Positions 18,338 through 28,142 are shown, counted from the first letter of the stretch. The stretch: 64,000 nt of DNA from Paraburkholderia nodosa (GCF_001718195.1 NZ_MCNV01000002.1:599143-663142); one strand, 5' to 3'. The notes: a model not told the origin generated them from the letters alone. Numbers and translations: made by a program.

Positions 18338-18366
18338 GCGTCGGCCTTGCGCCGGCGCTTTTTTTT
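18338..18366 (+). terminator. Rho-independent terminator
   Basis: An 8-bp stem (GCGTCGGC / GCCGGCGC, one wobble pair) with a 5-nt loop is followed by eight Ts, 93 bp after the MFS stop. The rest of the 306-bp gap up to 18550 shows only AT-rich sequence (an A8 run and paired AATTG motifs) that may contain the promoter of the next operon. Confidence 0.88.
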
Positions 18367-18550
18367 GGCCTCTGCGCTTTGGCGGGCACGGGCAATCGTC
18401 CCACCTGAACACCCCAGCGCCCGCACGAAAAGCGTGCAAAAAAAACAATTGGAATTGTCTCAAGAATTGAAGCACGCTGCCGATAAGACGTGAAGTCTGT
18501 TTTCCGCCCAGTGCACCGCTATCGGGCCATTGACACGCAACGGAGACGCT

Positions 18551-19333
18551 GTGATTCGAACCTGCCTTGGCGGCCTGCTGCTCGCGCTCGGTTGCATTGG
18601 CACCGCGGTTGCCGCGGGCCCCGACTGCTCGCGCTCATTTACGCTCGCCTTACACGATCACGGGCTGCTCTACTCCGTCGACACCGACACGGGAATCGAC
18701 AAGGACTTCGCTGACGCCCTCGCGCGGCGCAGCGGCTGCCAGATTCGCGTGAGCCTGATGTCGCGCGCACGCATCTGGAAGCTCATCGAATCGGGCGCGC
18801 TCGATTTCAGTCTGTCGGGCATTGCCAACGAAGAGCGCAATCAATACGCGGATTTTGCCTGGTACTTCAGCAACAAGTACTATCTGCTGGTTCGCAAGGA
18901 TTCAGGCATTCATCAACTGGCCGATTTCGAGCACAACGACAAGTTTCAGCTCGGCGTGATCCGCAGCTTCCGCTATAGCGAGTCGGCCAACCGGCTGGTC
19001 GATTCGCTCTCGGCCGAAAACCGTGTGAGTCAGGCCGGGGGCCTCGAGCCGCTTTACCAGGCGCTGATCCTTGGCCGCATTCAGGGAATGATCATCGAGC
19101 CGTTCGATTATCCCGCCATCGATGAAGCGAAGATTCGGAGCGTGACCAATATCGTGGAGTTCGACGATCCACCCATTCCGCATGGACTCATCATGTCGAA
19201 GAAGGCGCTTTCGCCCGAGGAGCGGGACAAGTGGCGCGCCCTCGTCAACGAAATGATCGCGGACGGCACGGTGCGGCGCATCTTCACGAAGTATTTCAAG
19301 CCTGACCTCGCCGATTCGATGGTCCCCTTCTAG
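18551..19333 (+). CDS. Periplasmic solute-binding (SBP_bac_3-like) protein linked to a c-di-GMP enzyme
   Basis: This is a 260-residue exported protein. I chose the GTG at 18551 because GGAG lies 5 nt upstream and it gives a standard signal peptide (GLLLALGCIGTAVAA). The mature part has the type-II periplasmic binding fold: FTLALHDHGLLYSVD, IDKDFADALARRSGC, LSGIANEERNQYADFAWYF and TVRRIFTKYF. The next gene starts 8 bp after its stop and encodes a CHASE-PAS-GGDEF-EAL protein. This binder may therefore serve as a periplasmic sensor subunit rather than a transporter component, since no ABC permease is nearby. The ligand is unknown. Confidence 0.85.
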   Translation: MIRTCLGGLLLALGCIGTAVAAGPDCSRSFTLALHDHGLLYSVDTDTGIDKDFADALARRSGCQIRVSLMSRARIWKLIESGALDFSLSGIANEERNQYADFAWYFSNKYYLLVRKDSGIHQLADFEHNDKFQLGVIRSFRYSESANRLVDSLSAENRVSQAGGLEPLYQALILGRIQGMIIEPFDYPAIDEAKIRSVTNIVEFDDPPIPHGLIMSKKALSPEERDKWRALVNEMIADGTVRRIFTKYFKPDLADSMVPF

Positions 19334-19341
19334 ACGCCGCC

Positions 19342-22089
19342 ATGACCCGGACGCGCCTCGTTCTGCTCCCGCTACTGGTTCTCGCCGCCGCGCTCGGCGT
19401 GACCTGGACGCTCTGGAACCACGAGCGGGAAGCGGCTCGCCACGAACTGCTGACGCAGTTCGATTACTCACTCGGCGACGTCGTGAGCCGCATCGAACAG
19501 CGCATGGGCACTTACCAGCTGTTGCTGCGCGGCGTGCAGAGCCTCTTTGCCGCCACCGGCGAGGTCGATCGCGACGCGTTCCGGGCGTACGTCAATACAC
19601 TCACTCTCGACGCCAACTTTTCCGGCATCCAGGCCATCGGCATCGTCGCGTGGGTGCCGCAAACGCAAAAGGCCGCACATATCACGGCCATGCAGCAGCG
19701 CGGCGTGCCGGGCTACTCGATCCAGCCCGACGGTCCGCGCGCGAACTACGCACCCATCATCCAGCGCGAGCCGTATATCGGCGCCAACCGCGCGGCGCCC
19801 GGTTTCGACGCCTGGGCCGACCCGGTGCGCCGGCGCGCCATGGAGCAGGCGCGCGACACCGGCATGGCGACCAATTCAGGAAAGGTGCGCCTCTCGGTCG
19901 ACACCGATCCCGCCGCCGACCCCGGCTTCGTGATGTATATGCCCGTCTACGCACGCGGCTCGGCGCCGGAAAACGCCACGGAACGCCAGGCGCAGCTGGT
20001 GGGCTGGGTCTATGCGTCCTTTCGCATGCACGACGTCATTGCCAGCCTTTACGGCGAGGAACCGCCCGGCCTTTCGGTCTCCATCTACGACGGCGTGGAA
20101 TCGTCGCCGGACGCCTTGCTCTACAGAACGTCGGGCGCCCCCGCCCCTCACCTGCCCAGCGATCTTTCGGCAACCGAATATCTGGTGGTCTGCGGACACG
20201 ACTGGATGCTCAAGCTGATGGCGCGCGACGGCTTCAAGGCGCGCTTCGGCCGCGACGCGGCAACGCTCATCGCGATCACCGGAACGGGTCTGAGCCTGCT
20301 GCTCGCGCTGCTCACGCGCCTCATGATGACGGGCCGCAGCCGCGCGATACGTCTTGCCTCGTCGATGACGAAGGAACTGCGCGAAAGCGAGGAAAAATTC
20401 CGCGCCATTGCGGACTGTACGGTCAACTGGGAAATCTGGTGGTCGCCGGAAGGCAAGCCGCGCTGGATCAATTCGGCGGTGGAGCAGTACATCGGCTATA
20501 CCGTCGACGAATGCATGGCCATGAGCGACTTCGCCTGCACCGTGATCTATCCGGGCGATGCCTCCTACGTCGCGCCCGAGTTCCGCGGCGCGCAACTGGG
20601 CTCGCGTGGCGACAATCTGGAGTTCCGCTGCGTGCGCAAAGACGGCTCGCTCATGTGGCTCTGCGCCTCGTGGGTGCCGATTACCGACTCGAAAGGCGAC
20701 TTCATCGGTTTCCGCACGAGCGGGCGCGACATCACCGAGCGCAAGATCGCCGACCAGCGCATCAAGGAGCTGGCCTTCTACGACGCGCTCACCGGCTTGC
20801 CCAATCGCACGCTGCTGCTCGACAACCTGAAAGACGCCCTGACCGACAGCGCAAGAAACGGCACGAGCGGCGCCCTGCTGTTCATCGATCTGGATCACTT
20901 CAAGACGCTGAACGATACGCTGGGTCACGACAAGGGCGACCTGCTGCTGCAGGAAGTGGCCAAACGCCTGGCGGCGAGCATACCCGCGGGCGACACCGTG
21001 GCGCGCGTGGGCGGCGACGAGTTCGTCGTCGTGGTGGGGAACCTGAACCCCGTTCCCTGCGAAGCGGCCCGCCAGGCCGAGGCCCTGGGCGAGCGGATTC
21101 TCGCCGTGCTCGGGAATCCTTATCGACTCGACGAGATCGACTACCGCAGCACGGCGAGCATCGGCGCAACCGTATTCAAGGGCTTCCAGGCGACGACAGA
21201 CGACCTCATGAAGCAGGCCGACCTCGCCATGTACAAGTCCAAGGAACGCGGACGCAACGCGGTGCGCCTCTTCGACCCCGACATGCAGACGGTCGTGGTG
21301 GAACGTGCCGCGCTCGAAGCGGCACTGCGCGAAGCCATCGAGAACGAAGAGTTCGTGCTTCACTACCAGATGCAGATCGACAGCGGCCGGGTCACCGGCG
21401 TCGAGGCGCTGGTACGCTGGCATCATCCGCTGCGCGGGCTCGTGTACCCGGCCGATTTCATTCCCGTGGCCGAGGAAACCGGGCTCATCGCCGAGCTGGG
21501 CAGCTGGGTGCTGCGCGCGGCCTGCACCCAGCTGGCGCGCTGGGCCACGCAGCCCGACACGGAGCATCTGACCATTGCGGTCAACGTCAGCGCGCAGCAG
21601 CTGCACCAGCCCGACTTCGTGCAAAGCGTGCTGGCCACGCTCGAACAGACTGGCGCAAGAGCGGACCGGCTCAAGCTCGAGTTGACCGAAAGCGTGCTGG
21701 TCGACAACGTGCAGGAGATCATCGAGAAGATGGAGGCGCTCAAGGCGAACGGCGTCGTCTTCGCGCTCGACGACTTCGGCATCGGCTATTCGTCGCTTTC
21801 GTATTTGAGGCGCCTGCCGCTCGCTCAACTGAAGATCGATCGATCCTTCGTGCGCGATGTCCTCGTCGACCCGAACGACGCCGCGATCGCCCGCACCATC
21901 GTGGCGCTCGCGCACAGCCTGGGCCTCGGCGTGATCGCCGAAGGGGTCGAGACCGAAGAGCAGCGCGCCTTCCTCGCCTCGGCCGGGTGTTACGCGTATC
22001 AGGGCTATCTGTTCTGCCGCCCGATTCCTGTCGAGGAGTTCGAAGCGGCATTGCGCGGGCTCGAGGCGTCGGAGTGCCTCACGGAGTAA
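19342..22089 (+). CDS. CHASE-PAS-GGDEF-EAL c-di-GMP sensor protein
   Basis: This 915-residue membrane protein has an N-terminal helix (residues 5-22), a periplasmic CHASE domain (about 60-290; GIQAIGIVAWVP, FVMYMPVYARG), a second helix (about 306-326) and a PAS domain (about 345-465). A GGDEF domain follows (LTGLPNRTLLLDNL; intact RVGGDEF near residue 558) and then an EAL domain (VEALVRWHHP, LTESV, DDFGIGYSSLSYL, KIDRSF). Both catalytic signatures look intact, so it could make and degrade c-di-GMP. The residues upstream of GGDEF do not form an RxxD inhibitory site. It forms an operon with the upstream binding protein. Confidence 0.95.
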   Translation: MTRTRLVLLPLLVLAAALGVTWTLWNHEREAARHELLTQFDYSLGDVVSRIEQRMGTYQLLLRGVQSLFAATGEVDRDAFRAYVNTLTLDANFSGIQAIGIVAWVPQTQKAAHITAMQQRGVPGYSIQPDGPRANYAPIIQREPYIGANRAAPGFDAWADPVRRRAMEQARDTGMATNSGKVRLSVDTDPAADPGFVMYMPVYARGSAPENATERQAQLVGWVYASFRMHDVIASLYGEEPPGLSVSIYDGVESSPDALLYRTSGAPAPHLPSDLSATEYLVVCGHDWMLKLMARDGFKARFGRDAATLIAITGTGLSLLLALLTRLMMTGRSRAIRLASSMTKELRESEEKFRAIADCTVNWEIWWSPEGKPRWINSAVEQYIGYTVDECMAMSDFACTVIYPGDASYVAPEFRGAQLGSRGDNLEFRCVRKDGSLMWLCASWVPITDSKGDFIGFRTSGRDITERKIADQRIKELAFYDALTGLPNRTLLLDNLKDALTDSARNGTSGALLFIDLDHFKTLNDTLGHDKGDLLLQEVAKRLAASIPAGDTVARVGGDEFVVVVGNLNPVPCEAARQAEALGERILAVLGNPYRLDEIDYRSTASIGATVFKGFQATTDDLMKQADLAMYKSKERGRNAVRLFDPDMQTVVVERAALEAALREAIENEEFVLHYQMQIDSGRVTGVEALVRWHHPLRGLVYPADFIPVAEETGLIAELGSWVLRAACTQLARWATQPDTEHLTIAVNVSAQQLHQPDFVQSVLATLEQTGARADRLKLELTESVLVDNVQEIIEKMEALKANGVVFALDDFGIGYSSLSYLRRLPLAQLKIDRSFVRDVLVDPNDAAIARTIVALAHSLGLGVIAEGVETEEQRAFLASAGCYAYQGYLFCRPIPVEEFEAALRGLEASECLTE

Positions 22090-22118
22090 GCGCGCCCCGC
22101 CGCCCGCCGCCGGTGGCA

Positions 22119-23024
22119 TCACGCATCGCCGTGCCCGCGCGGCACGAGCAGGTCGGAGAGGCCCACGCGATGCAGCATCTCCGCCCGCACGCGGTCCAGT
22201 ACGGCAAAGCCAACGTCCGCGCCATCCTGGGTCGGGTCCACGTGCACCCGGAAGGGCCGCTTCCCGAAGGGGGCATCGACCACATCGACGATCGCCTCGG
22301 CCACGAGGCCCACGTCGGCTTGCGGCGGCACGATGGCGGCAAACGCCTCCTGGATCTGTTCGCCGAACCCGGCATAGGGGCCGGCTTCATAGGCAGCGAC
22401 GACGCCCTTGTCTTCCGGGCTGCCCGCATGCGAAAAGTGATTCGTGCCCGAGGTGAAGGCGCCCGGCACGATGATCGACGTTTCGATGCCCCAGCGCGCA
22501 AGCTCGCGTGCGTACTGCACCGCAATCGCATCCATGGCGGCCTTCGCCGCAAAATACGGCGCGAGATAAGGCGGCGTGCCGCCCGCGGAACTGCTGCTCG
22601 ACACCCACACCACGAGGCCCTCCCGCCGCTCGCGCATGTGCGGCAGCACCGCGCGGTTCACCCGCTGCGTGCCCAGCACGTTGATGTCGTACAGGTGTGC
22701 ATACTGCTCCGGGCTGAACGCTTCGGCCGGCCCGAAGGCCATGTGGCCCGCGTTGTGGACGATCACATCGATACGCCCGCTTGTGGCAATTACGCGGGCG
22801 ATGCCCGCGTCCACGGACGCCTGTGACTGCACGTCGAGTTCGACGGTGCGCAGATCCACGCCCTTGTGCAGCGAAAATTCCGCCATCTGCGCGACGACCG
22901 GGGCGTTGCGCCCGGCGCTCGCGCGCATGGACGCGTAGACGGTATGACCGGCGCTCGCGAGTGCTTCGGCAGCGAGGCGGCCAAAACCGCTCGATGCGCC
23001 GGTAACGACAATGACCTTCTTCAT
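22119..23024 (-). CDS. Short-chain dehydrogenase/reductase
   Basis: This 301-residue SDR starts at the ATG at 23024, which follows AAGGAG at 6-nt spacing. The cofactor motif VTGASSGFGRLAAE and the HNAGHMAFGPAE segment are typical. In the catalytic region VSSSSSAGGTPPYLAPYFAAKAA the usual YxxxK is replaced by Y-F-A-A-K, so Tyr and Lys are kept. The long C-terminal part (PFGKRPFRVHVDP) matches the 'SDR with extended C-terminus' group found beside LysR genes. It is the second gene of a pair (40-bp gap) transcribed divergently from a LysR regulator. The substrate is unknown. Confidence 0.88.
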   Translation of the reverse strand: MKKVIVVTGASSGFGRLAAEALASAGHTVYASMRASAGRNAPVVAQMAEFSLHKGVDLRTVELDVQSQASVDAGIARVIATSGRIDVIVHNAGHMAFGPAEAFSPEQYAHLYDINVLGTQRVNRAVLPHMRERREGLVVWVSSSSSAGGTPPYLAPYFAAKAAMDAIAVQYARELARWGIETSIIVPGAFTSGTNHFSHAGSPEDKGVVAAYEAGPYAGFGEQIQEAFAAIVPPQADVGLVAEAIVDVVDAPFGKRPFRVHVDPTQDGADVGFAVLDRVRAEMLHRVGLSDLLVPRGHGDA

Positions 23025-23064
23025 GATGGGCTCCTTGTTCGTCATGAAACGCTTGATCAGGACA

Positions 23065-23817
23065 TCAAACAATGCCGCCGTTCACACGGATCGTTTGACC
23101 GTCGATCCAGCCTGCGCCGTTGCCGACAAGGAACGAGACCACCTCGGCGATGTCGTCCGCCTGGCCGAGCCGTTCGAGCGGCGGCATCTTTGCGAGGCGT
23201 TCGATCTGCTCGGGCGTCTTGTCCTTGAGGAACAGTTCGGTTGCGGTAGGCCCGGGGGCGACCGCATTCACCGTGATATTGCGGCCGCGCAGTTCCTTGG
23301 CGAAGATGTTGGTCATCGCTTCCACGGCGGCCTTGGTGGCGGCGTACACCGAGTAGCCCGGCAGCGCGAGCGCCTGGATGCTGCTCGAAAAGTTGACGAT
23401 GCGGCCGCCCTGGCGCAGCTTCTTCGCGGCAATGCGCAGCGTATTGAAGGTGCCCTTGAGGTTGATCGCGACGAGCCGGTCGAACAGGGCGTCATCGGTA
23501 TCGGCCAGATTGACGAGGCCCGGCTGCATGATGCCCGCGTTGTTCACCACGATATCCACGCCGCCGAAGAGCGTAATGGCCTGGTCGAACATTGCGGCCA
23601 CCTGGGCGGGCACGGCCACGTCTGCCTGAATCGCCGCGGCGCGACTGCCCGCGGCCTTGATGTCCTCCACGACCGCATTGGCGTCTGCGGCGCGGCCGGC
23701 GTAGTTGACGACGACTGCGATGCCTTCGCCCGCGAGGCGTCTGGCGATCGATGCGCCGATCCCGCGGGAAGCGCCGGTGACGATCGCGACTTTGCTGGTG
23801 TTGGCTTGCGTGCTCAT
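23065..23817 (-). CDS. Short-chain dehydrogenase/reductase (3-oxoacyl-ACP reductase-like)
   Basis: This 250-residue classical SDR starts at the ATG at 23817 after a GGAGAG ribosome-binding site. It shows VTGASRGIGASIARRL for NAD(P), NNAG (in VNNAGIMQPG), the catalytic Ser in VNFSSSIQAL, the Tyr/Lys pair in YSVYAATKAAVEAM, and the usual C-terminal DGQTIRVNGG. It is first in a two-gene operon with another SDR. A LysR gene is divergent, 117 bp away, and probably regulates the pair. Confidence 0.92.
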   Translation of the reverse strand: MSTQANTSKVAIVTGASRGIGASIARRLAGEGIAVVVNYAGRAADANAVVEDIKAAGSRAAAIQADVAVPAQVAAMFDQAITLFGGVDIVVNNAGIMQPGLVNLADTDDALFDRLVAINLKGTFNTLRIAAKKLRQGGRIVNFSSSIQALALPGYSVYAATKAAVEAMTNIFAKELRGRNITVNAVAPGPTATELFLKDKTPEQIERLAKMPPLERLGQADDIAEVVSFLVGNGAGWIDGQTIRVNGGIV

Positions 23818-23934
23818 GGTGACTCTCCGTTCCGGTTGGGTGGGTGATGCAACGTGATGCGATGGGTGCATCTTCCCGCCAGCCAACGCTCCACGGTAGC
23901 CGCATAGCCAGAATATCGGTTATGCTCCCGGCGT

Positions 23935-24849
23935 ATGACCATATTCAACGACCTGGGCCTGCTGCAGGCCTTCGTTGCCATCGTGGAGAGCGGCAGCATC
24001 TCCGCGGCGGCCCGCAAGCTGAATCTGAGCCAGCCCACGCTGAGCCGCCAGTTGCGTTCGCTCGAAGATCAATGCGGCGCGGCGCTGCTGCGGCGCGACA
24101 CGCACCGCATGAGCCTCACCGAAACCGGCCACCAATTCCTTGCCGACGCCCAGGCGCTGCTCGCGCTAGCCGAGGAGTCCGCGCAGCGCATGCGGCGCGA
24201 CCAGAGCGCGCTGAGCGGCAATATCCGCGTGTTCTCCACCATCGACTTTGGCCAGTCCGTGGTGAGCCGGATGATCAGCAGCTTTATCCAGGCGCACCCG
24301 GCAGTGAGAATGGAGCTGGCCTATTCGAACCGCCCGCTGCACATGATCGAAGAGGGCTGCGACGCGGGTATCGTCGCTGGCGTGCTCACTGACGATCGCG
24401 TCGTGGCGCGCTCGCTGGGCGAGATCCGCCGCTATCCGGTTGCCTCGCCCGCCTTCCTCAAGGATCACAAGTTCGCCAGCAAACCGGAAAGTCTCCAGGC
24501 CTTACCGTGGATCGCACTTTCGAGCCGGCAATTCGGCGGTTCGAGAGATGTCACGCTGTATTCGGGCGCGGCAACGTATACGTTGCAGATCGCGCCCGTG
24601 ATGATCTCGGAGGGGGTGACGAGCATGCGCGAGGCCGCGCGCATGGGGCTGGGCCTGGCCGTGTTGCCGGAATGGCTGATCGAGGAGGATCTGATATCGG
24701 GCCGCCTCGTGCGCGTCTTGCCGAAATGGCAGGCGAAACCACTCGCCGCGCAAATCGTCTATCCCGTTCAAAGGCGGCTGCCGCTGCGCGTGCAGGCATT
24801 CACAGAATTCGCGACGGAATATATGACGACAGTGTTGAAGCCGCGATAA
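23935..24849 (+). CDS. LysR-family transcriptional regulator
   Basis: This 304-residue regulator has the N-terminal winged helix-turn-helix LLQAFVAIVESGSISAAARKLNLSQPTLSRQLRSLE, followed by a periplasmic-binding-like effector domain (about residues 90-295). It is divergent from two SDR genes and sits upstream of a broken dkgB-like gene, which recalls the E. coli yafC-dkgB neighbourhood. The effector is unknown. Confidence 0.93.
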   Translation: MTIFNDLGLLQAFVAIVESGSISAAARKLNLSQPTLSRQLRSLEDQCGAALLRRDTHRMSLTETGHQFLADAQALLALAEESAQRMRRDQSALSGNIRVFSTIDFGQSVVSRMISSFIQAHPAVRMELAYSNRPLHMIEEGCDAGIVAGVLTDDRVVARSLGEIRRYPVASPAFLKDHKFASKPESLQALPWIALSSRQFGGSRDVTLYSGAATYTLQIAPVMISEGVTSMREAARMGLGLAVLPEWLIEEDLISGRLVRVLPKWQAKPLAAQIVYPVQRRLPLRVQAFTEFATEYMTTVLKPR

Positions 24850-25072
24850 CGCCGGACTTCGCTCATGCGAACGCTTCGGGCTAAGTGGCCCAACTAGCCG
24901 GTGCCCCCACCAGGCACGATGCCATGCTCGACCGCGACCTCGGTCTACGCTGCAGCGTTCGTCGCGCTTGGCGGCGTTGCACTCGTCCTCGTCCTGGATC
25001 GTCATGAGCCGGCGCTCGCGTTAAATCACTATTTTCGATTAGGTTACCAAATCATTTTTGGTGGAGAGCAAC

Positions 25073-25878
25073 ATGCGCAAGATTCCCGCATTCGGCCTCG
25101 GCACGTTCCGCCTGCAAGGCCAGGCTGTGATCGACTCCCTGCGTAACGGCCTCGAAGTCGGCTACCGCGCCATCGATACCGCGCAGATCTACCGCAACGA
25201 GGCCGAAGTCGGCGAAGCGATCGCCGCTTCCGGCATCGCGCGCGACAATCTCTTTCTCACGACCAAGATCTGGGTCGACAACTACGCGCGTGAAAAGCTG
25301 GTGCCGAGCCTGAAGGAGAGCCTGAAGAAGCTGCGCACTGACGCAGTCGATCTCACGCTGATTTATTGACCCGCGCCCAACAACGGCGTACCGCTCGAAG
25401 AATTCATGCGCGCACTGGCCGAGGCGAAATTGAAAGGGCTGACCGGACAGATCGGCATTTCCAATTTCAATATCGAGCTGACGAAGCAGGCTGTCGCAGT
25501 GGTCGGCAAGGAAAACATCGCGACCAACCAGATCGAGTTGAGCCCTTATCTGCAGAATCGCAAGCTCGTTGAGTTCCTGAAGCAGGAAGGCATTCACGTG
25601 ACGTCGTACATGACGCTCGCCTACGGCAAGGTGCTCGGCGATCCGGTCGTCGGCGCGATTGCCGAACGGCGCCACGCCACGCCCGCGCAGGTGGCGCTCG
25701 CCTGGACACTGCGCCTGAACTACTCCGTCATTCCCTCTTCGACGAAGCGCGAGAACCTGACCAGCAACCTGCTCGCGCAAACGCTGGAACTCACGATGAC
25801 GACATGGTGCAGATCGCCGCGCTCGAACGCAACGGTCGTGAAGTGAGCCCTACGGGCCTCGCCCCGCAGTGGGACTAA
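25073..25878 (+). pseudogene. dkgB: Broken aldo/keto reductase (dkgB-like 2,5-diketo-D-gluconate reductase B)
   Basis: Reading from the ATG at 25073 (GGAGAG site upstream) gives a clear AKR5-type protein: [32 protein letters not shown] and TTKIW. A TGA at 25367-25369 stands exactly where DkgB proteins have Trp (LIHWP...). The same frame then continues with [37 protein letters not shown] and [12 protein letters not shown] one-base deletion near 25793-25796 shifts the last ~25 codons. In the shifted frame the expected ending [15 protein letters not shown] and a TAA at 25876 reappear. Two independent lesions make this a pseudogene unless both are sequencing errors. Confidence 0.9.
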
Positions 25879-25892
25879 AACGCCGCGCCGCG

Positions 25893-27032
25893 TTACATCG
25901 ACGATTCGAGCATGGCGCGGTAATCGTCTTCGGAGGCCTCGCGCGGATTGGTCTTGTGGCTGTGATCCTTGAGCGCGCCCTTGATGATCTCGGGGAACAG
26001 CCCGGCGTTCACACCGAGTTGCGCGAGGCCCGTCGGCAAACCCAGGCGCTCGGTCATCGTACGCACGGCAGGCGCCACTTCGGCGCCGCTGCCTAGCCCC
26101 ATTGCCGTCGCGAGGCGGTCGAGCTTGCCTTCCTCGCGCACCGAAGGCGCTGCCTCGTTGAACCGCAGCACAGCCGGCAGGAAAATCGCGTTCAGCGTGC
26201 CATGATGCAAACGCGGGTTGATGCCGCCGAGCGAATGGCTCAGGCTGTGCACGCAACCCAGACCCTTCTGGAACGCAAGCGCGCCCTGCATCGACGCGCT
26301 CATCAAGTTCAGCCGCGCCACGCGGTCGCCGCCATCGCGCGTCGCGCGCTCGATATGACGCCACGCGCGCCACAAGCCGTCCAGCGCAATGCCGTCCGCG
26401 GGCGGATTGAAGGCGGGCGCGAGAAAAGTCTCCATGCAATGCGCGATCGCATCCATGCCCGTCGCCGCCGTCAAACCGGGCGGCAAGCCCAGCGTGAGTT
26501 CCGGATCGCAAATCGCGACGCGCGGCACCACGTACGGGGATATCACACCGACCTTGCGACCGTCGTCGAGAATCAGAATGGCGCCGCGCCCCACTTCGCT
26601 GCCGGTGCCCGCGGTCGTCGGCACGGCGATCACCGGGGCCGTCTTCGCCGTGATGTTCACCGCGCCGCCTTCGATCACCGCGAAGCGCTGCAGCGGTCCT
26701 TCGTGCGTCGCGCAAACGGCGACGCCTTTGGCGAGGTCAATGGCGGAGCCACCGCCAACGGCGACGATGCCGTTGCACTCCCCTGCAAGATAGGCCGCCA
26801 CGGCCTCACGCACGGCCGCTTCGCTCGGATTGGGAGGGGTACCGTCGTAGATCGTTGCGGGCGCAACGCCTGCCAGAGCGCCCAGCACGCTATCGACGAT
26901 CCCCGCCGCGCGTACGCCCTTGTCCGTGACGATCAATGGCCGGCTGATGCCCACACGTTCGCATTCGTTCTGGAGCAAATGAATGGCGCCAAAATCGAAC
27001 TGGATCTGCGTGACGTAGTTGATGAGGGACAT
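25893..27032 (-). CDS. Iron-containing alcohol dehydrogenase
   Basis: This 379-residue group III ADH has the nucleotide-binding segment VAVGGGSAIDLAKG and PTTAGTGSEV. The metal site region is GMDAIAHCMETF, with further His residues in CVHSLSHSLGGI and the following helix. The family includes 4-hydroxybutyrate, lactaldehyde and propanediol oxidoreductases and maleylacetate reductase; the sequence here does not single one out. It is divergent from a LysR regulator gene 174 bp away, which probably controls it. Its 3' end lies 14 bp from the convergent dkgB remnant. Confidence 0.92.
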   Translation of the reverse strand: MSLINYVTQIQFDFGAIHLLQNECERVGISRPLIVTDKGVRAAGIVDSVLGALAGVAPATIYDGTPPNPSEAAVREAVAAYLAGECNGIVAVGGGSAIDLAKGVAVCATHEGPLQRFAVIEGGAVNITAKTAPVIAVPTTAGTGSEVGRGAILILDDGRKVGVISPYVVPRVAICDPELTLGLPPGLTAATGMDAIAHCMETFLAPAFNPPADGIALDGLWRAWRHIERATRDGGDRVARLNLMSASMQGALAFQKGLGCVHSLSHSLGGINPRLHHGTLNAIFLPAVLRFNEAAPSVREEGKLDRLATAMGLGSGAEVAPAVRTMTERLGLPTGLAQLGVNAGLFPEIIKGALKDHSHKTNPREASEDDYRAMLESSM

Positions 27033-27206
27033 AGGATTGAGCTTCAGTTATAGTGAATTCGGCCGTTGCGGCGGCAAACGCTGGCAACGCCAATGCAACT
27101 ACCGCATTTCGGCCGCGTAGTGCTATTATTTTTGGCCAGTATAGGGAGACGCCTTTTACGCGGTAATTGAGAAGATTTGATACAGCTATAACTTTTCCTC
27201 AACCCC

Positions 27207-28142
27207 ATGACCCCGTCGCTCAACTCGATCATCTCCCGCCTCCATGTGAAGCAACTTCGGCTGTTGATCGCCCTGGGCGATCACGGCTCGCTGCTGAAGG
27301 CCGCCCAACAGGTCTCACTCACGCAGCCCGGCGCCAGCAAGGCATTGCAGGAGATCGAAACGACCTTTGGCACCGCGCTCTTCAATCGCACCAATCGAGG
27401 TCTCGAGCCCACCGAGGCCGGTCACTGCGCGATCCGCTACGCGCGCTTGATCCACACCGATCTCACGCATTTGCGCGAGGAGCTTGTCGGACTCTCGCGC
27501 GGGCGTGGCGGACGCGTAGCGGTGGGGGTCATCATGGGCGCGGTGCCGCTGCTGACCGACGCGATTTCCACGCTGATCGCGGCGCATCCGGAAATGTCGG
27601 TTGAAATCGTCGAAGACACGAGTGCTGCGCTGCTGAGCCAGATCGATGCGGGCCGGCTCGATCTCGCGATCTGCCGCACCACGGTCAGCCAGACGCCGCA
27701 TCTCTACGAGAGCCTCAAGCTGCAGGACGAAACGCTCGCCGTGATCGCCAACGTGCGGCATCCGCTGCACCGCGCGAAGAAGCTCACCCTCAAGGACACG
27801 GAGAAGTATCGCTGGGTGGTCTACCGCGCCAACATGCCCATGCGGCTGTTGCTCGAACGCGAGTTTCGCGAGGCCGAACTGCGCTTTCCCACGCATCTGC
27901 TCGAAACGACCTCCGCGTTCGCCACGCTGGCGCTGCTGCAAGGCAATCCCTCGTTCGTCGCGCTGGTGTCGATCGACGTTGCGCAGTTCTTCGCGAGCCA
28001 GGAGATGGCCTGCATCCTGCCGCTGCGCCTCGCTTCCCGTAGCGAACCGTATGAGCTGGTCACGCGCCAGGGTGCGCCGCTCGCCCCCGCGGCGCGGCTG
28101 CTCATCGAAACGCTGTGCGACAAGCAGGGCATTGAATTCTGA
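27207..28142 (+). CDS. LysR-family transcriptional regulator
   Basis: This 311-residue regulator has an N-terminal helix-turn-helix (LRLLIALGDHGSLLKAAQQVSLTQPGASKALQEIE) and an effector domain beginning near GGRVAVGVIMGAVPLLTDAI. The HTH style, with QPGASKALQEIE, resembles the GbpR/PcaQ branch that controls sugar or aromatic catabolism. It is divergent from the iron alcohol dehydrogenase and lies upstream of the cupin operon. It could control either, although an IclR gene at the end of that operon is a competing candidate. Confidence 0.92.
   Translation: MTPSLNSIISRLHVKQLRLLIALGDHGSLLKAAQQVSLTQPGASKALQEIETTFGTALFNRTNRGLEPTEAGHCAIRYARLIHTDLTHLREELVGLSRGRGGRVAVGVIMGAVPLLTDAISTLIAAHPEMSVEIVEDTSAALLSQIDAGRLDLAICRTTVSQTPHLYESLKLQDETLAVIANVRHPLHRAKKLTLKDTEKYRWVVYRANMPMRLLLEREFREAELRFPTHLLETTSAFATLALLQGNPSFVALVSIDVAQFFASQEMACILPLRLASRSEPYELVTRQGAPLAPAARLLIETLCDKQGIEF

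Noticed and set aside
19650..22826. Plus-strand open frame over 1000 codons overlapping the CHASE-GGDEF-EAL gene
   Set aside because: It is an out-of-phase reading of the high-GC GGDEF-EAL gene, very rich in Arg/Ala/Gly, with no domain. The true frame has complete GGDEF and EAL motifs.
25367..25369. TGA in the dkgB-like gene as a selenocysteine or readthrough codon
   Set aside because: The position is Trp in the family, no SECIS-like hairpin follows, and a second lesion downstream also breaks the frame.
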